Positions 36,878 through 45,894 of a DNA stretch of 64,000 nucleotides are shown one piece after another. Each line of letters begins with the position of its first letter. The first letter of the stretch is position 1. This DNA comes from Acidobacteriota bacterium (GTDB lineage Bacteria; Acidobacteriota; Terriglobia; Terriglobales; Acidobacteriaceae). The notes under the pieces are model-generated. The model had not been told where the DNA came from. It made no database searches and worked only from the letters and a program-made list of their open reading frames with translations. The position numbers and the translations under genes are program-made. Location of the stretch: positions 1-64,000 of the forward strand of contig JAJYFA010000003.1 in assembly GCA_021790995.1 (NCBI GenBank). The letters are read 5' to 3'.

Positions 36878-38263
36878 ATGGCACAAGTTCAACTCGCGAT
36901 CGGCAACACGGGGCCACAGGAAGAGGCCGCGAGACTTGAGGCTTTAACCGCAACCGGAATTCTCGACACACCGCCCGAGACATGCTTTGACACCATCACC
37001 AGCATGGCGGCCGAGTATTTCAAAGCCGACACGGTCTTGCTGGGCTTCGCCGACGAGAGCCGGGTCTGGATCAAGTCGTACTGGGGCGAGCCGGTGCGGG
37101 AGCTGCCGCGAAAGAACTCGGTCTTTGAGCGCGTACTGGCCGAGGACGGCCCAGTGGTGGTCCCGAACATCAACGACGATCCCGAATGGCGGGTGCGTCG
37201 CCTGCCTCTGCGGCGGCTCGATGCGCTGTCTTTCGCCAGCGCCCCGGTGCGGTCCTCGGACGGCAGGATCCTGGGCGCGCTGACCGTTTTTTCGTGCCAG
37301 CCGCGCCGGCCCATGGCTGTCACCGAGCTGCGCATGTTGGAGAGCCTGGCCGACATTGCCGCCAGCCAACTGGAGCTTCGCAAACTCCGCAAGGCGCTCA
37401 ACAGACACCGCCAGCGGCAAGAGCGCCGCGCACAGCCGGGGACAGAAATCTGGCCGCGCAAAACGGACCTGCACCGGGCGCTCGAAAAAAGACAATTCGT
37501 CCTCTACTACCAGCCGGAGGTCGAACTGGCGACCCGCCGCATCGCCGGCCTGGAGGCGCTGATTCGCTGGCAGCATCCAGATCGCGGACTGGTTCCGCCC
37601 ATGGATTTCATCCCCGTCGCCGAGGAGACGGGACTGATTCTTCCCATCGGCGATTGGGGCTTGTCGGAGGCCTGCCACCAGATCCGGCAGTGGCGTGCCG
37701 AGGATCCTGAGCGCGCCGCGCCGCGCGTTTGCGTCAACCTGTCGGCACGGCAGTTCGCCCGCGAGGGACTTGCCGATCACGTGGAGGCGCTGCTGCGCCG
37801 TACTGGAGTCTCAAGCCAGCAACTCGGCCTCGAAATGACCGAATCGAGCCTGATTCCCGATCCCGACACGGCGATGGAGGTGCTGGGCAGCCTGCGCCGG
37901 CTGGGCGTTTCGCTGCTGATGGACGACTTCGGCACGGGGTACAGCTCCTTGAATCATCTGCACTCGCTGCCCTTTGACGTGCTCAAGATCGATCGCTCGT
38001 TTATCACGCGCATGACCGAGGGCGAACAACCACTCCAGATTGTGCGCACCATCGTGGAGCTGGCGCGTGTCATGGGCATGGACGTGGTCGCGGAAGGAAT
38101 CGAAACCCGCGAGCAGTATGCTCTGCTCCGGCAGCTTGGCTGCCGCTTCGGCCAGGGATACCTCTTTTCGCGGCCCGTATCGGCAACAACGATCAGCACA
38201 ATGCTGCGTCTTCCGGGACGAATCCTGCCCGATCCGGCAGATCCACAAGCCCCGGCAAATTAG
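36878..38263 (+). CDS. GAF-EAL cyclic-di-GMP phosphodiesterase
   Basis: A 461-residue soluble signalling protein. A GAF domain (about 15-165; [23 protein letters not shown] and [17 protein letters not shown]) is joined by a short Arg-rich linker to an EAL domain (about 200-445). The catalytic set looks complete: EALIRW with E226, [34 protein letters not shown] and GQGYLF. It should hydrolyse c-di-GMP to pGpG, with the GAF domain as sensor. No GGDEF domain is present. I chose the ATG at 36878, which has GGAG 6 nt upstream. It ends 6 bp before the convergent sedolisin gene. Confidence 0.9.
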   Translation: MAQVQLAIGNTGPQEEAARLEALTATGILDTPPETCFDTITSMAAEYFKADTVLLGFADESRVWIKSYWGEPVRELPRKNSVFERVLAEDGPVVVPNINDDPEWRVRRLPLRRLDALSFASAPVRSSDGRILGALTVFSCQPRRPMAVTELRMLESLADIAASQLELRKLRKALNRHRQRQERRAQPGTEIWPRKTDLHRALEKRQFVLYYQPEVELATRRIAGLEALIRWQHPDRGLVPPMDFIPVAEETGLILPIGDWGLSEACHQIRQWRAEDPERAAPRVCVNLSARQFAREGLADHVEALLRRTGVSSQQLGLEMTESSLIPDPDTAMEVLGSLRRLGVSLLMDDFGTGYSSLNHLHSLPFDVLKIDRSFITRMTEGEQPLQIVRTIVELARVMGMDVVAEGIETREQYALLRQLGCRFGQGYLFSRPVSATTISTMLRLPGRILPDPADPQAPAN

Positions 38264-38269
38264 CGGACG

Positions 38270-41200
38270 CTATTGCACGGCCACAGTGATCGCGGCATTG
38301 TGCACGATGCCGTTGGCCGTGCCGGTGACGACAATGCTGTACGTGCCGATCGGAGTCCCATTTGCGGGTGGCGAGCTTGTGCTCTTAAGGCTTCCGCCGC
38401 AGCCGGCCAGGAAAAGCGTGGAGAACAGCGGCAGAAGAAACACAATTGCCATCCAGCGCCGTTTGCCCAGGGGGATGGCGAACCAGAAACAAAAGGCCAG
38501 AGTTGCTCCCGTAGCGAGCAAGCCTGGCTGGCGCCGGCCACGCGCGGAACCGAGGCTGGCGGCAACGCCGGGGCGCGTGGCTGCGATCATAACTGTCGCC
38601 GTGGCTGTGCCGTTGAGCGATGTGGATATTGGATTCACGCTGCACGAGAACAGGCTCGATGAAGGCGTGCATGTGAGGCTGAGCGTGCCGCTGAAGTTGT
38701 TGACGGCGGCAAGATTCAGGCCTACGGTTTCCGAACTGCCCGACTTCACCGTCACCACCGATGCCTGCGGGGCGAGGGTAAAGTTGCCGAGGCCGGTCTG
38801 GTCGGCCGTGACGGTCACTGTGTTGCTCGTGGACGGACCATAGTTCTTGTCGCCATAGAAGATTGCGGTGATCTGGTTGGCGCCGCTGTTTTGCAACTCG
38901 GCCGAGTCGATGTTGAAAGCAGTTGTACTTGTCGCGCCTGTTTTCGCGGCGGTGGGGTAGCTATAGGCAAGAAAACTTCCGTTGTCGTAGAAATCGACTT
39001 CGCCGGTGGGCGCGGTGCCCGAGCTTCCCGAGCCGGTGACAGTGGCAGTCATCAGAGCCTTCTGCGCTCCCAAGATGCTGGTGGGCGAGATCGTCAGTGT
39101 CGTTGTCGATGCGGGCAAAGGGGTATAGCTTTGGACATTGACGTAGGCAATGTAAAAAAGTCCGTAGGCTTGCCAGTTGGCGTCGCCGCTGTAAGTGAAT
39201 TGCGGCATGTAATCCCCGGTTGCCAGGTTGGTAAACGTGACCGTTGCTGAGGAGTATTGGCTATGGATTCCGCTCGGCGATTGAAGAGTGGCTGTAATTG
39301 CGTAGGGCGGGTTGGTGCACGGACTGCCGCCAACATTGAAATTGCTATTCAGGCAGACGGTCACCGTGCCTGTGGGAGCCGCGCCGAATGGGGCCAGACT
39401 GCTCGACGAGGACATGCCATACAACGGGCCTACGGTGACCGTCGCTGTCAGGCTGCCGCCGGGACTCAATATCCAGCGGGCACCTGCCGCGGGTGCCAGG
39501 ATGGACATGTTCACTGATGGATAGCCTTTGCTGACGGTGAAAGTCACTGGCGTTGAGGATGAAGCCTTGAAGCTGGGGTCGCCGGAGTAGCTGGCGCTTG
39601 CGGTATGCGTGCCGACGGACAGGAGCGGCGGTATCCAGCTTGCGACTCCCACGCTGTTGAGCGCAACAGCTGCGGTCGCGGAATCGAGAGCAAACACGGC
39701 AGTGCCGGTGGCTATGCCGTTCTGGGTGACGGTAGGTCCGACGCTGACGCCGGTGGGTTCGATATTGAGCTGAAAGGGCTCGTTGTACGGCACCGAGCCG
39801 CCGGCCGCGATTGTCTTGGAATAGTTATTCATCCAGAAGTTGATATTCGACGGCTCAGGCGTAACGGTGAGCGACACCGGCTGCGAGGTGCTGGCGGCGA
39901 AGGTTCCGTCGCCGCTGTAGCTGCCGGTGAGTTGATACTCGCCGCCGGGCAGATAAAAGCCGGTCGCGCCTGTGCCATTCGTCAGCGGAATGACGGTTTG
40001 CGACGGGCCCGCTGGATAAGCGCCATTCGCCAGCACGGTGACATTGCCGGTCGGCGTTCCGGACCCCGAAGCCGCCGCCACGGATGCAGTGATCGATGCC
40101 TGCGTGCCGTGGACAATGCTGCTGCTGGGGAATTGCAGCGTGGTTGTTGTGGGCGTGAAGGAGATCGCGTTCCAGTTGTTCACCAGAACATTCGCGTCCA
40201 CCGAGCCGAGGCCCGTGGCCATGTCGTATCCGGGGCCGGCCGGGTAGAGCTTGGTGCCGTAGTAACCATTCCACTGCAGGGCGCAGTTCGGATCGGTCGC
40301 GCCCGATGGGTTGCCGCAAGGATAGTAGTAATTACCGCCGAGCGTGATGTCGTGAAAAGCTGCCGGCTTTTGCCTGGCCAGCGGATAAAGCACGAAGTCT
40401 GCCTGACCCTGGCGGCCATACTTTTGATTGATGAGCGCCATGATGCCGGCCATGGCCGGGGCCGATGCAGATGTGCCGCCGACCAGAGTCACCTCGGCGC
40501 TTGCGCCAGATCCCAGAGCGCAGTCGCCCGCGTAGGCGCAGATGGCGTAGGCGCTCAGGTTGGCGCCGTTCGACGCGAACAGTGAAACGTCGGGAATATC
40601 GCGCACGGCATCGGCTGGCACGCCTGCCCCGGCTTGCCACGAGGGTTTGGGATAGCCTGCGACACAGTTGCTCTGGGAATCCTCTGTGGCGCAGTTGCTT
40701 GCCCCGCCTCCGCCCCCTGCAGATTCACCGCGCGCGATGCTGTCGGGAATCAAATTGAAGCCCAAGGGATCGTTCCAGGCCTGCTCGGTCAGCGGAGCCT
40801 TCAACGATCCCAGTTGGGCATCGTTCGCCGAATTCCAGAGCGTACTGGCGCTGGCGCCACCGGAAGCATAATCGGAGTAGTAAAAGTCCGTGCCGCCCAC
40901 CGCGATGTTCCATGCAGTAGAGCTGAGTCCATTCACGGCCGGGTACTGTGAGACGCACGCGGAACCGCTATCTCCTGACGATACGAGAACCGTCTGTCCC
41001 TGGGCGGCGGCCTGCGCCCACAGCGACTCCCAAAACTGGTTGCCCGCCGTGCCTAGGCCGGACTCGCAACTGCCAAAACTCACGCTCAGCACTGAAGCCT
41101 GGTTATCGTCCACCGCGCGAACCGCAGCCAGCGCGAGGGGATCGATCAGATCGCCGGCGCTGGCGATGTACAGGTCTACCGTTGCCTTGGGTGCCACCGC

Positions 41201-42199
41201 GCCGCTTACCTCAACGTCGAGGTAGGCCTCGACATCGACGCCTTGCAGATCGCCTGGATCGTTGCCGTCGATCACCACCCGCGGCGTGGTTCCGTTCAGG
41301 CCAAAGAGTTGCTGAAAGTTCCGGACCAGACTCAGGTCGACGTTGGATTCGTTGATAATGGCGATCGTCTGTCCTGTCCCGTCGATTCCGGCTTGATAGA
41401 GAGGCGCAAGGTCGTACTGCGTGGCGAGGTCTTCGGGAGCGACGGTGAACTCGTAGGGGCTCGATGTGCCGTATTGGTTGGGCGCCGTCCACAGCGGCGC
41501 TTTGGGCCTGGGCCCGCGCGCAATCTGCCCCTGTCCAACGACCTGCAGTTGGGGCTGGGCGCGAAAGTCGTTCATCGGCGAGACGCCCCTGACGAGAGCT
41601 GCCAGCGCCAGAGGAATCCTGACCTCGGTCGCGTTGGCATAGTGCGTCTGGCCATCGACAAGGTACCGGTGAATCCGGGTGTGGAACGCTGCGCGCAAGC
41701 CTCCGGCGGTCCCTGAAAACTCGATGAATTGCCGGCCCTTCGATGCACCCATCACCTGCAATCCGTGCGCCGCAAGCCACTCCGAAGCGGCCTTGAGGTC
41801 CGTATCGGCGGGACCAAACTGCTGGCCGAACTGCGGCGGCGAAAGCCATTTGTGAAAGCTCGGCGAGCCTGGCGTGTGAACGTCCTGAAGAAACTGCTGG
41901 AGCGCGGCTTTCCGCTCGGGCGGGCGATTGAGCAGAAGAAGCATTCGTCCGGTCGCATAGGAGTCGCTCACCGGGCCAAGGTCGTTCGCCGGGCGCGCAA
42001 GCGGATGCACGCTTCCGTGCAGCGTAACCAGCCTGCTTTCGTCGATCGGGCCTGCAAGAAGAGACCTCGGCCCGACCTGCGATGCCGCGGGACTTGAGAT
42101 GACTGCGATGAGTAAAACGAAGAGGGCTTGCTTGATCACGCTCGTACCGCACGGCACTTTTCGGTCTGGCTTCCGAAAATGTGCCTCAAACCAGCCCAC
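38270..42199 (-). CDS. Secreted pro-kumamolisin (sedolisin, S53) with Ig-like repeats
   Basis: A 1309-residue exported acid protease. Order: signal peptide (about 21-41), pro-kumamolisin activation domain (about 60-215, with SFHKWLSPPQFGQQFGP), S53 catalytic domain (about 255-660), and several Ig-like Big3 repeats (about 680-1200). The S53 set is present: E324 and D328 (EAYLD), D410 (VSSGDSGS) and S577 (GGTSASAP); YDMATGLGSVD marks the Ca site. The tail is unusual: two hydrophobic segments (about 1227-1265), an AGC triplet at 1265-1267, then a short Ig-like strand. The GTG at 42199 has AAGGAAG 5 nt upstream and a TATAAT at 42229, which fix the start. Confidence 0.92.
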   Translation of the reverse strand: MGWFEAHFRKPDRKVPCGTSVIKQALFVLLIAVISSPAASQVGPRSLLAGPIDESRLVTLHGSVHPLARPANDLGPVSDSYATGRMLLLLNRPPERKAALQQFLQDVHTPGSPSFHKWLSPPQFGQQFGPADTDLKAASEWLAAHGLQVMGASKGRQFIEFSGTAGGLRAAFHTRIHRYLVDGQTHYANATEVRIPLALAALVRGVSPMNDFRAQPQLQVVGQGQIARGPRPKAPLWTAPNQYGTSSPYEFTVAPEDLATQYDLAPLYQAGIDGTGQTIAIINESNVDLSLVRNFQQLFGLNGTTPRVVIDGNDPGDLQGVDVEAYLDVEVSGAVAPKATVDLYIASAGDLIDPLALAAVRAVDDNQASVLSVSFGSCESGLGTAGNQFWESLWAQAAAQGQTVLVSSGDSGSACVSQYPAVNGLSSTAWNIAVGGTDFYYSDYASGGASASTLWNSANDAQLGSLKAPLTEQAWNDPLGFNLIPDSIARGESAGGGGGASNCATEDSQSNCVAGYPKPSWQAGAGVPADAVRDIPDVSLFASNGANLSAYAICAYAGDCALGSGASAEVTLVGGTSASAPAMAGIMALINQKYGRQGQADFVLYPLARQKPAAFHDITLGGNYYYPCGNPSGATDPNCALQWNGYYGTKLYPAGPGYDMATGLGSVDANVLVNNWNAISFTPTTTTLQFPSSSIVHGTQASITASVAAASGSGTPTGNVTVLANGAYPAGPSQTVIPLTNGTGATGFYLPGGEYQLTGSYSGDGTFAASTSQPVSLTVTPEPSNINFWMNNYSKTIAAGGSVPYNEPFQLNIEPTGVSVGPTVTQNGIATGTAVFALDSATAAVALNSVGVASWIPPLLSVGTHTASASYSGDPSFKASSSTPVTFTVSKGYPSVNMSILAPAAGARWILSPGGSLTATVTVGPLYGMSSSSSLAPFGAAPTGTVTVCLNSNFNVGGSPCTNPPYAITATLQSPSGIHSQYSSATVTFTNLATGDYMPQFTYSGDANWQAYGLFYIAYVNVQSYTPLPASTTTLTISPTSILGAQKALMTATVTGSGSSGTAPTGEVDFYDNGSFLAYSYPTAAKTGATSTTAFNIDSAELQNSGANQITAIFYGDKNYGPSTSNTVTVTADQTGLGNFTLAPQASVVTVKSGSSETVGLNLAAVNNFSGTLSLTCTPSSSLFSCSVNPISTSLNGTATATVMIAATRPGVAASLGSARGRRQPGLLATGATLAFCFWFAIPLGKRRWMAIVFLLPLFSTLFLAGCGGSLKSTSSPPANGTPIGTYSIVVTGTANGIVHNAAITVAVQ

Positions 42200-42228
42200 G
42201 GGGACTTCCTTGCGATGAGATAGAGAAA

Positions 42229-42234
42229 ATTATA
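42229..42234 (-). promoter_or_regulatory. Consensus -10 element of the sedolisin gene
   Basis: TATAAT on the minus strand about 30 bp upstream of the GTG start, giving a leader of about 23 nt that contains the AAGGAAG ribosome site. The -35 region (CTGTCC at 17 bp) is a poor match. Confidence 0.5.
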
Positions 42235-42493
42235 CCGTCCATTGCGAACCGGGACAGTTGCCTGGCGATGTTCATCCGCGGCGATCGCATGAGCGCGCAG
42301 AGAGAGGATAAATGAGCGCGAATGTTGAAAAGATACGAATGGCTTTGTGTCGATAACCGACGCAACGGTACTCTGGCCGCGAGAACTTGAGGCTCGGTAA
42401 TGCGGAGCACGAAAACCTTCCCCAGCGCCCGAAAGCATTACGTCCGGGACGGCACATCATTGCGACGATTGTGTGCCATTCTTCTGAATGCGG
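42235..42493. other. Intergenic region between the sedolisin and CE15 genes
   Basis: About 260 bp upstream of the sedolisin promoter and downstream of the CE15 esterase gene. I see no gene or clear terminator. Confidence 0.35.
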
Positions 42494-43876
42494 CTAAGTC
42501 TCTAGGGCCGCGTGGCCGCCGGCTTTGAGCCAGACATCGAAAAAATCCAGATACTTTCCCCAGTCATAGTCCAGCACATCGTGCCCGCCGGGACGTATCT
42601 GGTAGCTGACTCGTCCTGCGATGGACCTGCCTACAGGCGGCATGGTGGTCGTGCTCAGGCCATCGAATCCCAGAAATCTGTACACCCGCGATGCCAGCAC
42701 GCCCGACGTGAATTCGCCTTCGGGGTCGGAGAGTGTGTCCCCCGCCGCGCTGCCGATGTACAGCGGGCGCGGCGCAATGCAGGAAAGAATCAGGTGCTGA
42801 TCGAAGGGCAGTTCGCGATCCATTCCGTCGTATGCCTTGAAATTGGCGCAGAACCAATATGGGAAATGCGTGTTCAGCCGGTGAATATCCTCGCCCACAT
42901 CGCGGCGGAACAACTTGGCGCCGCCAGCGCCCGACTCGTGACTGATGATGGCGGCGAAGCGCGGATCACTGGCTCCTGCCCACACCGCGGCCTTGCCCAG
43001 GCGCGACCATCCGAACACTGCCACGCGGCTCGCGTTCACTGCCCGGTCGGTCTCCAGATAATCGAGCGCGCGGCTGAGCGACCACGCCCATGCGCCGATG
43101 GCGGCAAAGTTGTCGCCGCGGCTTTGCAACTCCGGATAGGCGTTGCGCAGGCTGGGAACGCGGCCATCGGCGACATCGGGATCAATGTCGCCGCGATACA
43201 TGGTCGCAAACCCATAGCCGCGCGCAAGGATATTCTCCACTGGCCAGCGCCGCGCGTCGATCCCGCGGCAGCGTTCGGTGGCGCGATGATCGACCACGCA
43301 CGAGAGATCGATAAAAGGATTGCGCCCCGACTCGACCCACCGCTCGCTCAATCGAATTCCAGGATCGGAGCAAACCGTCTGGTTGCCCCAGAAGTTCAAC
43401 CCCAGAATCACAGGCGCCCGGCGCACGTGCCGCGGCACATACAGCAAAAGATCGGCCGACGGCCCATCGCTGCTGCCCTTGAACAAGAGCTTCACCTGCC
43501 TGCGCAGCGCGAGACCGCCGAATGCATCGCCGTCTCGCTCCATCACCTCAAAACGCAGGCCACGAGCAGACGGCGCAACTCCGTACATCTGAGCGGTGGC
43601 CGTCGCAAGTATCTCTAAGCGCCGCCGCCGCCAATCGTGAGGATTGCGCACGCGATCGCCGTTGCGAAAGATGAGCGGATCGGGCAAGGTCGGCGAGGGA
43701 GGCAGCGGCGCTGCCGGCCCGTTTGCATGTTGAAGAACGGCCGCGGCTGAAACTGCAACCGGCGCAATCGATTCTGCCGCTGCAAACATGCCGATGGCTC
43801 TCAGTGCAGTACGCCGATCCACGCTGGATTTCCGCAAGTGATTCGCACGTGTGAACGACTGGCCGGAAGCAGACAT
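42494..43876 (-). CDS. Tat-exported glucuronoyl esterase-like hydrolase (CE15)
   Basis: A 460-residue alpha/beta-hydrolase of the CE15 type, which cleaves ester bonds between lignin and glucuronoxylan. The N-terminus VDRRTALRAIG is a twin-arginine signal. The nucleophile S291 is in the family motif GWSRLGK, followed by E314 in SHESGAGG and a late His in RPGGHDVLDYDW. NFWGNQTV near 161 forms the oxyanion region. I chose the ATG at 43876, which puts the twin arginines near residue 20; a start at 43909 is possible. It faces away from the JAMM gene (142 bp). The presence of such an enzyme fits a plant-matter-degrading soil bacterium. Confidence 0.85.
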   Translation of the reverse strand: MSASGQSFTRANHLRKSSVDRRTALRAIGMFAAAESIAPVAVSAAAVLQHANGPAAPLPPSPTLPDPLIFRNGDRVRNPHDWRRRRLEILATATAQMYGVAPSARGLRFEVMERDGDAFGGLALRRQVKLLFKGSSDGPSADLLLYVPRHVRRAPVILGLNFWGNQTVCSDPGIRLSERWVESGRNPFIDLSCVVDHRATERCRGIDARRWPVENILARGYGFATMYRGDIDPDVADGRVPSLRNAYPELQSRGDNFAAIGAWAWSLSRALDYLETDRAVNASRVAVFGWSRLGKAAVWAGASDPRFAAIISHESGAGGAKLFRRDVGEDIHRLNTHFPYWFCANFKAYDGMDRELPFDQHLILSCIAPRPLYIGSAAGDTLSDPEGEFTSGVLASRVYRFLGFDGLSTTTMPPVGRSIAGRVSYQIRPGGHDVLDYDWGKYLDFFDVWLKAGGHAALET

Positions 43877-44018
43877 TTCCCGATCATCATAAATCCTGCT
43901 ACTGACCATGGCGTCCAAAGTGCAGAACGCGTCGATGACCGCGCACTCACGGCCGCACGCCATGCAAACAAAATCCCGAGAGCTTAATCTGTTGTTGCGA
44001 CCTCTCCTGCGAGGAAGT

Positions 44019-44486
44019 ATGAGCGTTTTGCAATTGACCAGAGCCGTCTATGATGCGATCCGCGCCCACGGTGAGGAGACCTATCCGCGCGAGTGCTGTG
44101 GCGCGCTGCTGGGGACGCCGGCCGCCGACGGCTGGCGGATCGAGGCATCCGTCAAGGCGCGCAACACGCGAACTGACTCGGCGCGCAACCGCTACAGCAT
44201 TGCTCCGGCGGAACTGGTGAAGATTGAACGCGAGGCCCGCGGACGGGGCCTGAGCATCGGCGGCTTCTATCACTCGCATCCGGATCATCCGGCCGAGTGG
44301 TCGCAGGCAGATCTTGCTGAAGCGCATTGGATCGGTTGTTCCTATGTCATCGTTGCGGTGGCGCTCGGCAAGGCCGCGGCAATCCACTCGTTTCTGCTGG
44401 CGGGTAATGCCGAGGAAGATAAACGATTTGTCGCGGAGCGGATTGAGATCCTTGAGTCGCAGGAGACTCAGTTTGAATCAAAATAA
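44019..44486 (+). CDS. JAMM/MPN-domain metallopeptidase (Mec-like)
   Basis: A 155-residue stand-alone JAB1/MPN/Mov34 metalloprotease (M67). The zinc site is complete: E25 in PRECCG and H85-S-H87-P followed by S95-xx-D98. Bacterial homologues such as Mec of mycobacteria remove a C-terminal residue, for example cysteine, from ubiquitin-like sulfur-carrier proteins. The ATG at 44019 has GAGGA a few bases upstream. The next gene, 176 bp downstream on the same strand, is an E1-rhodanese fusion, which supports a sulfur-carrier role. No ubiquitin-like partner is adjacent. Confidence 0.88.
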   Translation: MSVLQLTRAVYDAIRAHGEETYPRECCGALLGTPAADGWRIEASVKARNTRTDSARNRYSIAPAELVKIEREARGRGLSIGGFYHSHPDHPAEWSQADLAEAHWIGCSYVIVAVALGKAAAIHSFLLAGNAEEDKRFVAERIEILESQETQFESK

Positions 44487-44662
44487 TGGGTGCAAAGTTC
44501 CTGAATTCCGTTGAAAATATAAACAGGTTCTTCAACGGGCTCCCGCACGAAACGCGCCAAAGCTTCTCTGGAAGTCCAAAATCATTTTGATGCGAGCTCC
44601 ACGATAGACCCCTGGCTGAACTTCAATTGCCAATCGAAATCGCGCAAGTTACAACTGCAACC

Positions 44663-45820
44663 ATGGAACTGCCCGAACTGAGCCAAGACGAGCTTCTGCG
44701 CTACTCGCGCCACCTGATCCTGCCCGAGGTGGGCGAGGAGGGTCAGCGCAGGCTGAAAGCGGCGCGCGTCCTGTGCGTGGGCGCCGGTGGGCTGGGCTCT
44801 CCCCTCGCGCTTTACCTCGCGGCTGCGGGAGTCGGCACACTAGGCCTGGTGGACTTCGACGTGGTCGACGCGAGCAACCTGCAGCGGCAGATCCTTCACT
44901 CGACAAACGACATCGGGCGCAGGAAGCTGGACTCGGCGGCGGAAAAACTTCAGGCGCTCAACCCGGATCTCAACCTCGTCAAACACGACACGAAACTTTC
45001 GAGCGCGAACGCCCTCGACATCCTGAAGGACTACGACATCGTGGCCGACGGCACGGATAACTTTCCCACGCGCTATCTGGTCAACGACGCATGTGTGCTC
45101 CTTGGCAAGCCGAATGTGTACGGATCGATCTTTCGCTTCGAGGGCCAGGCCAGCGTCTTTGCCGCGAGGGACGGGCCGTGCTACCGCTGCGTGTATCCGG
45201 AGCCGCCGCCGCCAAAGCTTGTGCCGAGTTGCGCCGAGGGCGGTGTGCTGGGCGTCTTGCCTGGCCTCGTCGGAGTCATTCAGGCTACGGAGACCGTCAA
45301 GCTGATTCTGGGCAAAGGAACAACGTTGGCCGGGCGGCTGCTGCTCGTTGACGCGCTCAACATGCGCTTCCGCGAAGTCAGGCTGCGCAAGAATCCCGAT
45401 TGCCAGATCTGCGGCGCCCATCCCGCTTTCACCCAGTTGATCGACTACCAGCAATTCTGCGGCATTGCGCCGTCAATACAAGAGGAAATCAGAATCATGA
45501 ATGGAGTTCCCCAACTTACGGCGGCGGAGGTAAAGCGCCGCATGGATGCAGGCGAAGACCTGTTCATTCTGGATGTGCGCGAGCCGTTCGAGTATCAAAT
45601 CGCCAACATCGGCGGAACGCTGATTCCGCTCGGACAGATTCCCCATCGGCTCCACGAGATCGATCGCGAGCGCGAGATCGTGGTGTATTGCAAATTCGGC
45701 GCGCGCAGCCAGCGCGCCGCCGAGTTCCTCCGGCAATCGGGCTATTCAAAGGTCTCGAACCTAGCAGGGGGCATTATGGCGTGGTCCAATGAGGTGGATC
45801 CTTCATTGCCCAGGTATTGA
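44663..45820 (+). CDS. moeZ: MoeB/ThiF-type E1 adenylyltransferase with rhodanese domain (MoeZ-like)
   Basis: A 385-residue two-domain protein. The N-terminal E1-like domain has GAGGLGSP (40-47) for ATP binding, zinc ligands C173/C176 and C247/C250, and a candidate active-site Cys190 (PSCAEGG). The C-terminal rhodanese domain carries its catalytic C343 (VVYCKFGARS). Such MoeZ proteins adenylate the C-terminal Gly of ubiquitin-like carriers (MoaD, ThiS, CysO) and convert it to thiocarboxylate using rhodanese persulfide. I chose the ATG at 44663; a TTG at 44627 would add 12 residues. With the JAMM gene it forms a probable sulfur-carrier unit; cysE and cysK lie about 10 kb away. Confidence 0.9.
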   Translation: MELPELSQDELLRYSRHLILPEVGEEGQRRLKAARVLCVGAGGLGSPLALYLAAAGVGTLGLVDFDVVDASNLQRQILHSTNDIGRRKLDSAAEKLQALNPDLNLVKHDTKLSSANALDILKDYDIVADGTDNFPTRYLVNDACVLLGKPNVYGSIFRFEGQASVFAARDGPCYRCVYPEPPPPKLVPSCAEGGVLGVLPGLVGVIQATETVKLILGKGTTLAGRLLLVDALNMRFREVRLRKNPDCQICGAHPAFTQLIDYQQFCGIAPSIQEEIRIMNGVPQLTAAEVKRRMDAGEDLFILDVREPFEYQIANIGGTLIPLGQIPHRLHEIDREREIVVYCKFGARSQRAAEFLRQSGYSKVSNLAGGIMAWSNEVDPSLPRY

Positions 45821-45856
45821 ACCAGCATCAACGATCGATCCACCCCGAAAACCATA

Positions 45857-45889
45857 CCGGGACGCGCACATCCTTTTGTGCGCTCCGGG
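45857..45889. terminator. Bidirectional hairpin between moeZ and the histidine kinase gene
   Basis: GCGCACA and TGTGCGC enclose TCCTTT, and the stem extends outward with one bulge to CCGGGA/TCCGGG (about 12 pairs). It lies in the 74-bp gap between two convergent genes, the expected place for a shared terminator. Confidence 0.65.
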
Positions 45890-45894
45890 ATCTC

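Noticed and set aside
44019-45820. A CBASS/Bil-type antiphage ubiquitination-like system
   Set aside because: Those systems also encode an E2-like or nucleotidyltransferase effector; here the E1 carries a rhodanese domain, which points to sulfur transfer.
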